This document shows, in pieces, positions 1 to 8,148 of a DNA stretch of 22,275 nt. This DNA is from CAZTDP01 sp964612565. Lineage in GTDB: Bacteria > Patescibacteriota > WWE3 > UBA101185 > UBA10185. The notes under the pieces were generated by a model. That model did not search any database and was not told the origin of the DNA. It worked only from the letters and a program-made list of their open reading frames with translations. Made by a program: the position numbers and the translations under genes. The stretch is from contig CAZTDP010000011.1 of the NCBI GenBank assembly GCA_964612565.1, positions 1 to 22,275 on the forward strand, given 5' to 3'. How positions within the stretch are numbered: position 1 is the first letter of the stretch; each line of letters opens with the position of its first letter.

Positions 1-380
1 ATCCTGGAGCTGGAGCAGGTTCCAAGGGTCCGGCTGTTCGCCGGTTAAAGTGGCGCGTTAGATGGGTTAAGAACGTCGTGAGACAGTTCGGTCTCTTTCC
101 ACAACGAGCGTTTGGCTTTGCGAGGACTCATTCCTAGTACGAGAGGACCGGAATGACAGAATCTCTAGTGTACCAGTTGTTCCACCAAGAGCATCGCTGG
201 GTAGCTACATTCTGACCTGATAAGTGCTGAAAGCATCTAAGCACGAAGCAAACCTCAAGATTAAAGCCGATCCGCCTTGAGCGGACGCAATTCCTAGGAG
301 ATTACTAGGTTGATAGGCTGCAGGTGTAAGTACAGCAATGTATTAAGCCGAGCAGTACTAATTATTGCGAGTCTTTAAGA
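1..380 (+). rRNA. rrl: 23S ribosomal RNA, 3' end (partial)
   Basis: This is the last ~380 bases of 23S rRNA, truncated by the window start. The A-loop (helix 92) sequence GGCTGTTCGCC lies near 33-43. The sarcin-ricin loop AGTACGAGAGGACCGG is at 136-151, the target of elongation factors and ribotoxins. The conserved segment GATAAGTGCTGAAAGCATC near 220-238 belongs to domain VI. The 3' boundary near 376-380 is set by analogy with the E. coli 3' end (GTACTAAT followed by a short closing strand) and may be off by several bases. No insertion is seen in the visible part. Confidence 0.96.
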
Positions 381-586
381 ATGAAAATTTTCAGACGCAA
401 GTCTGAAGAAGATCAAAGCGAATTGTGTTCAATTGAGTTTTTGTGATTATCAGACTTTCTGTTCGGTTTTTAGAGAACTTTTTCTGTTTTGTAACGGAAA
501 CGGCTCTCGTCGGGTATAATTGCGAGGAGTTTTCTTTGCAAGCCGAAAATGTTTTTTTGAAAACCAAATATACTTTGGGGGCAAAA
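381..586 (+). other. 23S-5S spacer with stem-loop and possible promoter
   Basis: No tRNA or open reading frame is visible in this 206-base spacer. A 7-bp stem capped by a GCAA tetraloop lies at 390-407 (arms 390-396 and 401-407), directly after the 23S end, and is probably part of rRNA processing. A TATAAT hexamer at 515-520 could be a -10 element giving the 5S its own start. No convincing -35 element sits 16-18 bases upstream, so the promoter call is weak. Confidence 0.45.
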
Positions 587-701
<115 letters not shown>

Positions 702-719
702 TTTTGCTTTTTGTTTTAA
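702..719 (+). terminator. Terminator formed by extended 5S stalk plus T-tract
   Basis: The pairing that extends 5S helix I (581-586 with 702-707) is followed directly by TTTTTGTTTT (708-717). The whole 5S fold with a GC-rich base followed by a U-rich run would act as an intrinsic terminator of the rRNA transcript. This is inferred from the sequence only. Confidence 0.5.
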
Positions 720-809
720 ACTAACCAAAAGAAGACTATTCAGATATGTAAAGTTGCATCTGCTCCGCCCTAGCTCGGACCATAGCACTTCGTACTATGG
801 AATCGATCT

Positions 810-835
810 TAGGTCGTCGCCGGGGTTTTGCTTTT
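810..835 (+). repeat. Second copy of the 5S 3' end and terminator (26-base direct repeat)
   Basis: The 26 bases at 686-711 (end of 5S plus start of its T-tract) recur without mismatch at 810-835, 124 bases downstream. The rest of 5S is not duplicated. The intervening 98 bases hold an imperfect hairpin (CCATAG 780-785 with CTATGG 795-800). The copy ends inside the stop codon of the leftward gene at 834-2078. It may be a remnant of a second 5S gene, a duplicated terminator, or a repeat-induced assembly join. Confidence 0.85.
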
Positions 836-2078
836 AAGGGTATAGCTGTGAGATAGGTTGTGCAGCTGTGCTTGAAATCTTAGATCTCGCTCCTCGAATT
901 ACACCCTTTATATATCTTGGCTGTGCCATGCCTCCTGTTAATACGTTTAGATAGGTTTCCAGTTCAGTATCCCTTTCCGTTTCGCTTAATGATGTATTTG
1001 TATCCAATGCTTTAATTTTATTTAGTGTTGCGTTAAGAACTATCTCATTTGTTAAATCGATAATGGCGTTTTTATCTCCAAGGTCGTTTGGGTTTATATA
1101 TTTATCTACAAGATTCTTACTTTCCTCTATGTCCTCAAGACCAAGCACCCATTTCGAGACTTGCTCAAGCTCCTCTTTCTGTTTAGGACCGTTAATCTTT
1201 CCAGATGATCTTACTTCGTACAATAATTTTCCGGAATATTTTAGTTTGTTTGATTCGTCTGTATGCTCAAAGTTAAGTTCCTCCTCGGTTACATTTTCCT
1301 GGGCTTGTTCAGTTCCCCCACTAACTTGACCGCCACTTAGGCGATTTGTCCCTTGCTCTTGCAAAGTTTTAACCGCTCCTTGTAGCGTAGCAATCTCGGA
1401 TTTAGCATTGTTCAGCTCTTTTTGAAGATTACTTACAGTCCTTGCTAATTCATTTCTTTGGTTCTCTGATATTTGTTTATCTAAAGTTTCGAAGTCTTTT
1501 TTAAGCTTGTAATTTCTTAAAATTTGATCCGCACGTTCTTTAATTTCCGCTTGTAATTTAGGATTTTTATTAAAATCATAACTTTTATTTTCGGATTTAA
1601 AAATTGCAAGGCCCTCTCCCAACTGCTCGTACTTGTCAAAACCGCCGGTAGACCTTATCCAGTCGTAGGCTACCTTATCATTTCCGGTCAGGCCGTTGTC
1701 CTTTGCGTAGGTATCGACTATCTTACCTCCGTGAGTAAGCCTTTCCCTTCTTTGCTGTCGAGTCTCATCCTGTTGAAGGCTTCTGCCGGTTTTTGGAAGT
1801 TGTTGTGTAGTTTCTTGTGTTGGATTTCCAACACTGCGTTTTTCAGCGAGTCTTCCTCTGGCTTCGAAGTAATCTGTTGCTTGTTGCTCACCATTATCGT
1901 TGTTATCAGGTTCAAAAATTCGTACCTCTCTCTGTAAAGCTTTTGTCACATCATTCGGTAAATAAACGCCCCCCTCGTTCGGTGTTGCCTGAGCAACAGT
2001 CTCAGGGATACTAGAAAGTGGTGCCGTTTCAACGGGTTCCTGTCGATCCTCTTCTGTTGACATAGTTTCTGCAGGCAT
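834..2078 (-). CDS. Hypothetical soluble coiled-coil protein, Q/E/K/N-rich (414 aa)
   Basis: I do not recognise the family. There is no signal peptide and no membrane segment. Residues 1-115 are polar and low-complexity, probably disordered. Residues ~116-170 look globular, with several aromatic residues. Residues ~175-242 are strongly helical with heptad-like spacing and are a likely coiled coil. A Gly/Ser/Thr/Glu linker (~243-270) leads to a helical C-terminal half. An LPKTG string at 94-98 is internal with no hydrophobic segment after it, so it is not a sorting signal. The first ATG is used; a second Met at codon 6 is equally possible, and neither has an SD. The stop codon lies in the duplicated 5S terminator, towards which the gene converges. 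Translation continuity over 414 codons and normal composition make it a credible gene. Confidence 0.75.
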   Translation of the reverse strand: MPAETMSTEEDRQEPVETAPLSSIPETVAQATPNEGGVYLPNDVTKALQREVRIFEPDNNDNGEQQATDYFEARGRLAEKRSVGNPTQETTQQLPKTGRSLQQDETRQQRRERLTHGGKIVDTYAKDNGLTGNDKVAYDWIRSTGGFDKYEQLGEGLAIFKSENKSYDFNKNPKLQAEIKERADQILRNYKLKKDFETLDKQISENQRNELARTVSNLQKELNNAKSEIATLQGAVKTLQEQGTNRLSGGQVSGGTEQAQENVTEEELNFEHTDESNKLKYSGKLLYEVRSSGKINGPKQKEELEQVSKWVLGLEDIEESKNLVDKYINPNDLGDKNAIIDLTNEIVLNATLNKIKALDTNTSLSETERDTELETYLNVLTGGMAQPRYIKGVIRGARSKISSTAAQPISQLYP

Positions 2079-2183
2079 AATCTAATTTAATCATTTTCCG
2101 GCTGTTTCGTACAAGTTTAATTTTTAGTTCAAAACACCCCAGCTTACCCCCAAAATCCTATAGATTTACCTCTAAAATCACGT

Positions 2184-2271
2184 TATAATCACCCCGTTCC
2201 CATAAACTGGGACAGAAAGGAGGTTTTACCGACGAGGTTTCCAAAAGAAGCCATAGAGGTAATAACCTGCA
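2184..2271 (+). promoter_or_regulatory. Promoter -10 and structured leader of the S1 gene
   Basis: TATAAT at 2184-2189 is a perfect -10 hexamer, but no good -35 lies at the right distance. The predicted leader (~2196-2271) starts with a small hairpin (GTTCCCA paired with TGGGAC, about 2196-2213). It contains a full SD-like AAAGGAGGT at 2216-2224 that has no start codon nearby. GAGGT occurs three times (2220-2224, 2234-2238, 2256-2260). The last copy is the only one placed to serve the ATG at 2272, and AGGT (2257-2260) can pair with ACCT (2265-2268), which would hide it. Confidence 0.5.
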
Positions 2272-3240
2272 ATGTCAAAATCATCAAAAGTTCGCAAACC
2301 CGGTTCCGCAATGGCAAAGTTGCTAACGGANNNNNNNNNNNNNNNNNNNNNNNNNNNNNNNNNNNNNNNNNNNNNNNNNNNNNNNNNNNNNNNNNNNNNN
2401 NNNNNNNNNNNNNNNNNNNNNNNNNNNNNNGCCGAAAAAGATAGAAAATGGAAGGACGCCGAAGACGCGTTTCAAAGCGGTTCTGCTATTGAAGCCACGA
2501 TCATCGAGTACAACAAAGGTGGGCTATTATGTGATTGCTTGGGACTTCGAGGATTTATTCCCTTATCCCATCTTGATAGGTCACACTTTGCTAACGATAT
2601 AGCAAAATTTGCGGCAGGAAGTGAAAACGAGCTTAAAGAATCTCTAAAATCATTGGCAGGAAAACAAATAAAGGTAAAAGTTATCGAAATTGATCCTGTT
2701 AAAAATCGTTTTGTCTTGTCTGAAAAAGACGCATTAAGCACCTATAGCGAAGAAAATCGCGAAAAAAGACTTCAAGAAATTAAATCAGGCACTACTTTAG
2801 AAGGAATTGTGACCGGAATTATGCCTTTTGGAGTTTTTGTCGACTTAGACGGCGTTGAGGGCTTGGTTCACATTAGTGAGATAGCTTGGGAAAAGGTTAA
2901 TAACCCATCCACATACTTTACAGTAGGCCAGACAATTAAAGTTATGGTGCTCGGTGTTGACGATCAAAGCAAAAAATTAGCTTTAAGTGTTAAGCGCCTT
3001 ATGCAAAATCCATGGGAAACAGTTGAAGAAAAATATCCGATTGGAACAAAAGTCTCAGGAGTTGTCAGCAAAGTTGTACCCTTTGGCGCTTTTGTAACAA
3101 TAGAAAAAGGATTAGACGGACTGGTGCACGTTTCTGAAGCAACCGAGCCTTTAAAAGAAGGCGACAAGGTCGATGCCGTAGTAATACAGGTTGATGGCAC
3201 AAATCAAAAGCTTGCTTTGAGTACAAAACAGGCCGAATAA
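2272..3240 (+). CDS. rpsA: Ribosomal protein S1-like, three visible S1 domains (contains scaffold gap)
   Basis: S1 protein helps the 30S subunit capture mRNA through OB-fold S1 domains. The basic N-terminus (MSKSSKVRKPGSAMAKLLT) is followed by a 100-N gap at 2331-2430. Three S1 repeats follow, at residues ~67-140, ~173-245 and ~257-320. They show the typical GxxxxGxV...PFGxFV...GLVHxSE...G..xKxxVxxxD...LSxK pattern, strongest in repeats two and three. Repeat one is more divergent and resembles S1 repeats with GLRGFIPLSHL. The reading frame continues across the gap if it is truly 100 bases, but that length looks like a placeholder, so the numbering after it is provisional. E. coli S1 has six repeats; three to four is usual in small genomes. 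The gene is followed by a strong terminator. Confidence 0.9.
   Translation: MSKSSKVRKPGSAMAKLLTXXXXXXXXXXXXXXXXXXXXXXXXXXXXXXXXXXAEKDRKWKDAEDAFQSGSAIEATIIEYNKGGLLCDCLGLRGFIPLSHLDRSHFANDIAKFAAGSENELKESLKSLAGKQIKVKVIEIDPVKNRFVLSEKDALSTYSEENREKRLQEIKSGTTLEGIVTGIMPFGVFVDLDGVEGLVHISEIAWEKVNNPSTYFTVGQTIKVMVLGVDDQSKKLALSVKRLMQNPWETVEEKYPIGTKVSGVVSKVVPFGAFVTIEKGLDGLVHVSEATEPLKEGDKVDAVVIQVDGTNQKLALSTKQAE
2331..2430. other. Scaffold gap, 100 N, inside the S1 gene
   Basis: The run is exactly 100 N, the same length as the gap at 5610-5709. This is the usual placeholder for a gap of unknown size. It interrupts the N-terminal part of the S1 protein, between the basic leader and the first visible S1 domain. 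Confidence 0.97.
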
Positions 3241-3269
3241 TCTTTACCGTCTGTTAAATTTTCGAGGAA

Positions 3270-3294
3270 CCCCTGCCCAAGAGGCAGGGGTTTT
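3270..3294 (+). terminator. Intrinsic terminator between S1 and clpC-like genes
   Basis: CCCCTGCC (3270-3277) and GGCAGGGG (3283-3290) form a perfect 8-bp stem with a CAAGA loop, followed by TTTT; two flanking A-T pairs extend the stem. The 3' arm ends only 12 bases before the ATG of the clpC-like gene. The only SD-like bases for that start (AGGGG, 3286-3290) lie in the stem, so the hairpin may also control clpC translation. Confidence 0.85.
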
Positions 3295-3302
3295 GATACA
3301 CA

Positions 3303-5594
3303 ATGCTAGATAGATTAACTCAAAGAGCAAAAACCGTAATATTATCCTTGCCACAGAAAGATAGGGTATTTAGTGGCAAAATACTCGATGTTATAGTCGA
3401 TCAGGGCGGTATGGGTAGTACTATTACTCTAACCATTGGAAGTTACTCTATTCCCAAGCGAAAGTACCTTTCGATCGACTCTTTGGTAAAAGAGGCATAT
3501 GTTCAGGCTGCAGATTTTGAGCACATGTATGTTGGAACCGAACATTTAATGCTCGCTTTGTTCAAACTGGCCGACTCGCCCGATTACGAAAAACTTCGAA
3601 TCGAACTTGTAAAATCAAGCGTTTTTCCAAATACCATAAAATCAATTGATAAAACAAGGCAAACCCCGATTTTGGATACCTTTGGAGAAAATCTAAATGT
3701 TAAAACCCTTAAAAACATGGATAAACCTTTAGTTTACCGTACGGTTTACGAATCGCTTGTTTCATCTTTGTTACTAAAAAATACACCCAACGTTTTAATA
3801 CTTGGCGAACCGGGGGTAGGAAAAAGAACCTTGGTTCAGCTTTTGGCCAGAAACATCGCTACGTTGGACGTTCCGCCTGCGCTTGTTGGCTACCAAGTTA
3901 TAGAGTTTGACATGCTGGCTTTTATGACAAGCCTCTTTAATAAGGGCGGCATTGAGAATGGTTTGGCTCAGCTGTCAGACGAGCTTAGAAGTTTAAATCG
4001 AGTAATTTTATTTATTAAAAACTTTCAAAATGCTTTTTTTGCTACAAACATGGGTTTTTCAGTACCGATTCTTTATTCAATGTTTAAATCAGCTTTAGAC
4101 AGTACCGAAGTAAAGATAATAGCCACAATGTCCATGTCTCTATACGACAAAATATTAACCGACAACGAACACATGATGGAAGACTTTGGCACGGTTGAAG
4201 TTATCGAACCTGCAGACAAAGAAACCCAAAAAATACTGGAAAGCACAGCACTTTACCTAAGTGAGTTCCACAACGTTGATATTCCTAAAAGTATCGTAAA
4301 GCTAATCTACAAAAAAGCTCAGGAAATAGATAACAGTGACAAATTTCCTCAAAAAGGTGTTGACCTTATGGATCACTGCTGCACGTACGTGATTTTAAAA
4401 AAGAGCAAAATTCCCGAGAGTTATAAAACAATGGTCGATGAAAGATACGATATATACAACGAAATCCAGGATTATTTAGACGACGGCAAGTTTGAAAAAG
4501 CTCTTCAGCTTAGGCAAAAAATTAGAAAAGTTGATCAAAAACTTACTACACGTGAAGAAAAAATATTTGCCGCCGAAAAAAGACTTAAACTTTCGGCCGA
4601 TGATGTAACCGAAGCCGTAGCAATCTTTAAAGAGGAAAGAAACATCGAAGAGCCAGCCGGTTTGAAAAATCTATCCTTATTAGCAGGAAAGGTTAAACAA
4701 AAAATTGTCGGCCAGGACGAGGCAATTGATTTAGTCGCTAAAAGTCTTATTAGATCAAGGCTCGGCCTACGTTCACGAAAAAGACCCTTAGGAAACTTTT
4801 TATTTTTGGGGCCCACAGGCGTAGGAAAGACCGAATTAGCCAAGGTTTTGTCCGACCTGTTCTTTGGTTCCAAATCTCTAATTAGATTAGACATGAGTGA
4901 CTTTTCAGAAAAACACACAGTTGCTAGATTGGTAGGTGCTCCCCCAGGATACATAGGTTACGGCGAGGGTGGTGAACTAACAACTAAAATTGAGACAAAG
5001 CCCGACAGCGTGGTTTTGTTTGATGAGATAGAAAAGGCACATCCTGACGTTTTAAACATACTATTACAGATAATGGAGGAGGGGGAGCTCGTGGATGCAA
5101 AAGGCACGGCTTTTGATTTTTCGAAGGCTGTAATAATTTTGACCAGTAATCTTGGGACCGAAATTTTGCATAACAACGAAATTGGTTTTGAAGAAAAAAA
5201 TTTTAGCGACAAAACAGTTGAAGGCAGATTGAAAAACAATTTAAAAAAGATATTAAAGCCGGAACTTATAAACCGCTTTGACGAAGTCATTATTTTCAAG
5301 AGGTTATCGCGAGAAAATCAGTTAAGAGTATTAGATTTGCTCATTAAAGAGATTTGTTCCGTACTTAAAGGTCAAGGTATAGTTTTAACAGTCTCAAAAG
5401 ATGTTAAGGATTACTTACTGGATAAAGGCGGCTCAGAAGAGTACGGTGCACGAGCTTTGCGAAGAACCTTAGAAAAAGAGCTTATTGATGCTGTAGCCGA
5501 GTTTTTGCTTCGACACGAAAAACGACCTTTAAACCTAAACGCTTTTATTAACGACGGAAAAATAGATGTTCAGCCAAAAACCAAAAAGAACTGA
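3303..5594 (+). CDS. clpC: ClpC-type AAA+ unfoldase with degenerate first ATPase domain
   Basis: The 763-residue protein belongs to the Clp/Hsp100 class I family, which unfolds proteins and feeds them to ClpP. The N-domain carries one recognisable Clp repeat (YVGTEHLMLAL, about residues 75-87) instead of two. D1 keeps Walker A (GEPGVGKRT, 168-176), but the Walker B acidic pair is replaced by Lys239-Asn240 (VILFIKN). The ERRF-type arginine-finger region is also missing (MMEDFGTVEV). A short middle region with UVR-like helices lies at ~375-430. D2 is complete: Walker A GPTGVGKT (503-510), pore loop GYIGYG (549-554), Walker B VVLFDE (Asp574, Glu575), sensor 1 TSNLG, arginine finger Arg658 (INRFDE) and sensor 2 Arg717 (GARALRR). 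IGF at 627-629 matches the ClpP-docking tripeptide and separates it from ClpB. radA follows, as in Firmicutes clpC loci. Confidence 0.93.
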   Translation: MLDRLTQRAKTVILSLPQKDRVFSGKILDVIVDQGGMGSTITLTIGSYSIPKRKYLSIDSLVKEAYVQAADFEHMYVGTEHLMLALFKLADSPDYEKLRIELVKSSVFPNTIKSIDKTRQTPILDTFGENLNVKTLKNMDKPLVYRTVYESLVSSLLLKNTPNVLILGEPGVGKRTLVQLLARNIATLDVPPALVGYQVIEFDMLAFMTSLFNKGGIENGLAQLSDELRSLNRVILFIKNFQNAFFATNMGFSVPILYSMFKSALDSTEVKIIATMSMSLYDKILTDNEHMMEDFGTVEVIEPADKETQKILESTALYLSEFHNVDIPKSIVKLIYKKAQEIDNSDKFPQKGVDLMDHCCTYVILKKSKIPESYKTMVDERYDIYNEIQDYLDDGKFEKALQLRQKIRKVDQKLTTREEKIFAAEKRLKLSADDVTEAVAIFKEERNIEEPAGLKNLSLLAGKVKQKIVGQDEAIDLVAKSLIRSRLGLRSRKRPLGNFLFLGPTGVGKTELAKVLSDLFFGSKSLIRLDMSDFSEKHTVARLVGAPPGYIGYGEGGELTTKIETKPDSVVLFDEIEKAHPDVLNILLQIMEEGELVDAKGTAFDFSKAVIILTSNLGTEILHNNEIGFEEKNFSDKTVEGRLKNNLKKILKPELINRFDEVIIFKRLSRENQLRVLDLLIKEICSVLKGQGIVLTVSKDVKDYLLDKGGSEEYGARALRRTLEKELIDAVAEFLLRHEKRPLNLNAFINDGKIDVQPKTKKN

Positions 5595-5609
5595 TATTAT
5601 TTAGTAAGT

Positions 5610-5709
5610 NNNNNNNNNNNNNNNNNNNNNNNNNNNNNNNNNNNNNNNNNNNNNNNNNNNNNNNNNNNNNNNNNNNNNNNNNNNNNNNNNNNNNNNNNNN
5701 NNNNNNNNN
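5610..5709. other. Scaffold gap, 100 N, between clpC-like gene and radA
   Basis: The run is exactly 100 N, again a probable placeholder. It starts 15 bases after the clpC-like stop codon and ends at the second codon of radA, so the radA start codon and its SD, if any, are hidden. Any small gene between the two would also be hidden if the real gap is longer. Confidence 0.97.
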
Positions 5710-7088
5710 CTAAAATAAAAACCGTTTATACTTGCCAAAAATGTTCATACCAAAGCAGCCATTGGGTTGGCCAATGTCCCCAATGCGGAGAATGGAACAC
5801 GTTTATAGAGGACGCCGTTGTGTCAACCCCCTCCCAAAAATCTTTTAAAAGCACAATAAGGCCGGTTGCGCTCTCAACAGTTTCACCAAAAAATTTAAAA
5901 CGCCTATCCTCAAACATCGAAGAATTTGACCGCGTATTAGGCGGCGGATTTGTACCCGGTCAGGTGGTTTTACTCGCAGGCGAACCGGGAATTGGTAAAA
6001 GCACGATTTTAACCGATATTGCTCAGGCACTTAAAGATTCAAGCATTTTGTACGTTGCCGGAGAAGAAAGCGTTGACCAAATAAAAATTAGAACCGAAAG
6101 AATGGGTTATAAAGCCGACAACCTGAAGGTATTTCAAGAACCAAACATCGAAGCAATTATTTCAGCATTAAACTCGCTTCCAGATACAAAACTGGTTATT
6201 GTTGATTCGGTTCAAACTGTTTACTCAGATCAAATAAATGGAATCGCCGGCTCTTTGCCTCAAGTTCGAGGGTGCACACAACTTTTAACCATAGAGGCAA
6301 AAAGACTTGGAATTCCAATGGTTTTGGTCGGGCATGTAAATAAAGAAGGTGTTGTTGCGGGCCCAAAGGTTTTAGAGCACATAGTCGACACAATTTTATA
6401 TTTAGAAGGCGATTCCCAGCATTTATTTAGAATGCTTAGGACAAATAAAAACAGATTTGGCCCCGTTTCCGAAGTTGGACTTTTTGAAATGACTGAAGCC
6501 GGAATGAGAGAAGTCAAAAACCCATCCGAACTATTTTTGGACAATCAAAGCAAAACTTCAGGTTCCTGCGTCAGTGTTGTTATGGAGGGTTACAGGCCTC
6601 TGCTTTTTGAAGTGCAAGCTTTAGCAGTTAAGACAAGCTTTGGGTATCCAAAAAGAACGGCAAGCGGGTTTAATTCAAACCGTTTGCAGGTTCTAATTGC
6701 CACAATTGAAAAAAGAACAAATATAAACCTGGGCAGTTATGACATTTATTTAAATGTGGCCGGCGGCTTTAAAATAGCCGAATACGCGGCTGATCTGGCG
6801 GTTTGTATGGCAATAATTTCATCGGTAAAAGACTTGGCCGTGGACGAACGGGTAGCTTTTTTTGGCGAGGTGGGGCTAAACGGGGAAATTAGACGGGTCT
6901 CCCACTCCGAAAAAAGAATAAAAGAAGCAAAGAGGCTAGGATATTTAAATGTGGTGTCGCCGGAAAATGTTAAAAATTTAAACGAGGCTGTTTCCAAAGC
7001 ATTTTTAGGATACAATCAAAGTAGTGGAAAAACCAAGAACTATAAAGAAATCAATACGTCAAGCAGAACCAAAACCGATTCGGCCTGA
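5710..7088 (+). CDS. radA: DNA repair protein RadA (start codon in gap)
   Basis: RadA is a RecA-like ATPase that promotes branch migration and processing of recombination intermediates. The first readable codons give (A)KIKTVYTC, the usual RadA N-terminus, so the ATG is most likely at 5706-5708 within the N run. That gives about 460 residues, the normal length. With this numbering, the zinc finger uses Cys10, Cys13, Cys24 and Cys27. Walker A is GEPGIGKST (92-100), Walker B is around LVIVDS, and the RadA signature KNRFG is at 248-252. The Lon-protease-like C-terminal domain follows (GGFKIAEYAADLAV region). A GTG at 5820 is in frame but would remove the zinc finger and is not the start. The 3' end overlaps the next gene by 65 bases, suggesting translational coupling. 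Confidence 0.95.
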
Positions 7089-8049
7089 GACCGAAATTAA
7101 GATATGGGTTCGCGCCCTTTTTTCCGCTGTCTTCTTTATTTTAGGCTTTAATTTTTCAAGATCAGCGTTTTTCATGCAGTTGCCGTTTTTTGGATACCAT
7201 TTGTTTGTTGAAATCTTAATTTCAGCGGCCACAGCCTTTTTTGGCTTTTCACTTTTTCCCAGATTATTAGTAAAAGCACGAGATTGGTTTGAGGACACAA
7301 TTTATAAAGTTGTTACAGATATTGTTACCAGTTTTTGGGACCAACAATCAAAAAAGATACAAGAGGCCCGTCGTGAAAAGCAAAAGAAAAAATCTGAAGA
7401 AGAACAGGACAAACAAAAAAAGCAATTAGACAACGCTGTCTTACTAGACACGTCGGTTTTAATTGATGGCCGCGTACTCGATCTTGTTAAGACCGGTTTT
7501 TTTGACGAACCAATGGTTTTGTTACAAGCGGTTTTAGATGAACTTCAGTTAGTGGCTGACAGCAAGGACAAATTAAAGCGCCAGCGCGGCCGCCGAGGCC
7601 TTGATATTGCCAAAGATTTAAGACGAAACGCCAAAGTTGCGTTAATAGACCTCAAAAAGAACGGTAAAGAAGTTGACGGCATGTTAGCTTCGTACGCAAA
7701 AGAAAATAAATTAAAACTTATGACCATGGACTTTAATTTAAACAAAATGGCAAGCGCGACCGGTGTAAAAGTTTTAAACATGAACGACCTTGTAAACAGC
7801 TTAAAAACAGTTATGCTGCCCGGTGAACCCATTACACTTCAAATTGTCCAAGAAGGAAAAGAAAAAGAGCAGGGGATTGGTTATCTACCCGACGGCACAA
7901 TGATCGTTGTGGAAGGCGCTAAGAGCTTTGTAGGGCAAGAAGTAGGTGCCACTGTATCGAAGGTAATTCAATCATCGGCAGGCCGCATTATATTTTCCAA
8001 AATTATACCGACAGCAAAAGTAAATGAAGAAGTTGTAAAAGAGAATTAA
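7024..8049 (+). CDS. yacL: Membrane-anchored PIN-TRAM domain protein, YacL family
   Basis: The protein has two N-terminal membrane segments (about residues 25-46 and 52-82), a charged Lys/Glu/Gln-rich linker (~105-138), then a PIN nuclease-like domain from about 139. The PIN domain begins LLDTSVLIDGR, with acidic residues Asp142 and Asp148, and a further conserved stretch MTMDFNLNK follows. A C-terminal TRAM domain (~275-335), an RNA-binding fold, completes the architecture. This order matches B. subtilis YacL, whose exact role is not settled; ribonuclease activity is predicted. The start is GTG at 7024, inside radA. The next in-frame ATG is at 7174 and would cut through the membrane region. 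The location after radA supports the assignment. Confidence 0.88.
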   Translation: MEKPRTIKKSIRQAEPKPIRPETEIKIWVRALFSAVFFILGFNFSRSAFFMQLPFFGYHLFVEILISAATAFFGFSLFPRLLVKARDWFEDTIYKVVTDIVTSFWDQQSKKIQEARREKQKKKSEEEQDKQKKQLDNAVLLDTSVLIDGRVLDLVKTGFFDEPMVLLQAVLDELQLVADSKDKLKRQRGRRGLDIAKDLRRNAKVALIDLKKNGKEVDGMLASYAKENKLKLMTMDFNLNKMASATGVKVLNMNDLVNSLKTVMLPGEPITLQIVQEGKEKEQGIGYLPDGTMIVVEGAKSFVGQEVGATVSKVIQSSAGRIIFSKIIPTAKVNEEVVKEN

Positions 8050-8083
8050 CTAAAATCGTTTCCCAACCATTAAAAAAGTCCGC

Positions 8084-8138
8084 AAAAAAACACTCCAAGG
8101 GGGCGACATAAATAGCGGCGACCGCAGAGTGTTTTTTT
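8084..8138 (+). terminator. Terminator after the yacL-type gene
   Basis: A perfect 12-bp inverted repeat pairs AAAAAAACACTC (8084-8095) with GAGTGTTTTTTT (8127-8138), with a 31-base loop that contains two copies of GGCGAC. The T-run works as the U-tract on the + strand. The A-run gives a U-tract on the - strand, so the site could stop transcription from both sides. Confidence 0.75.
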
Positions 8139-8148
8139 AAGAAGCGAG

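Noticed and set aside
712..809. tRNA-like element between the two 5S-end copies
   Set aside because: The short hairpin at 780-800 is present, but no acceptor stem, T-loop GTTCRA or proper anticodon arm can be built.
1785..1799. LPKTG sorting motif in the 414-residue protein
   Set aside because: It is at residues 94-98, with no signal peptide, no hydrophobic segment after it and no basic tail; chance match.
4535..4954. 139-codon antisense frame within the clpC-like gene
   Set aside because: It is a shadow of a clearly conserved AAA+ domain; no recognisable protein features. Similar antisense frames in rho, radA and obg were also dropped.
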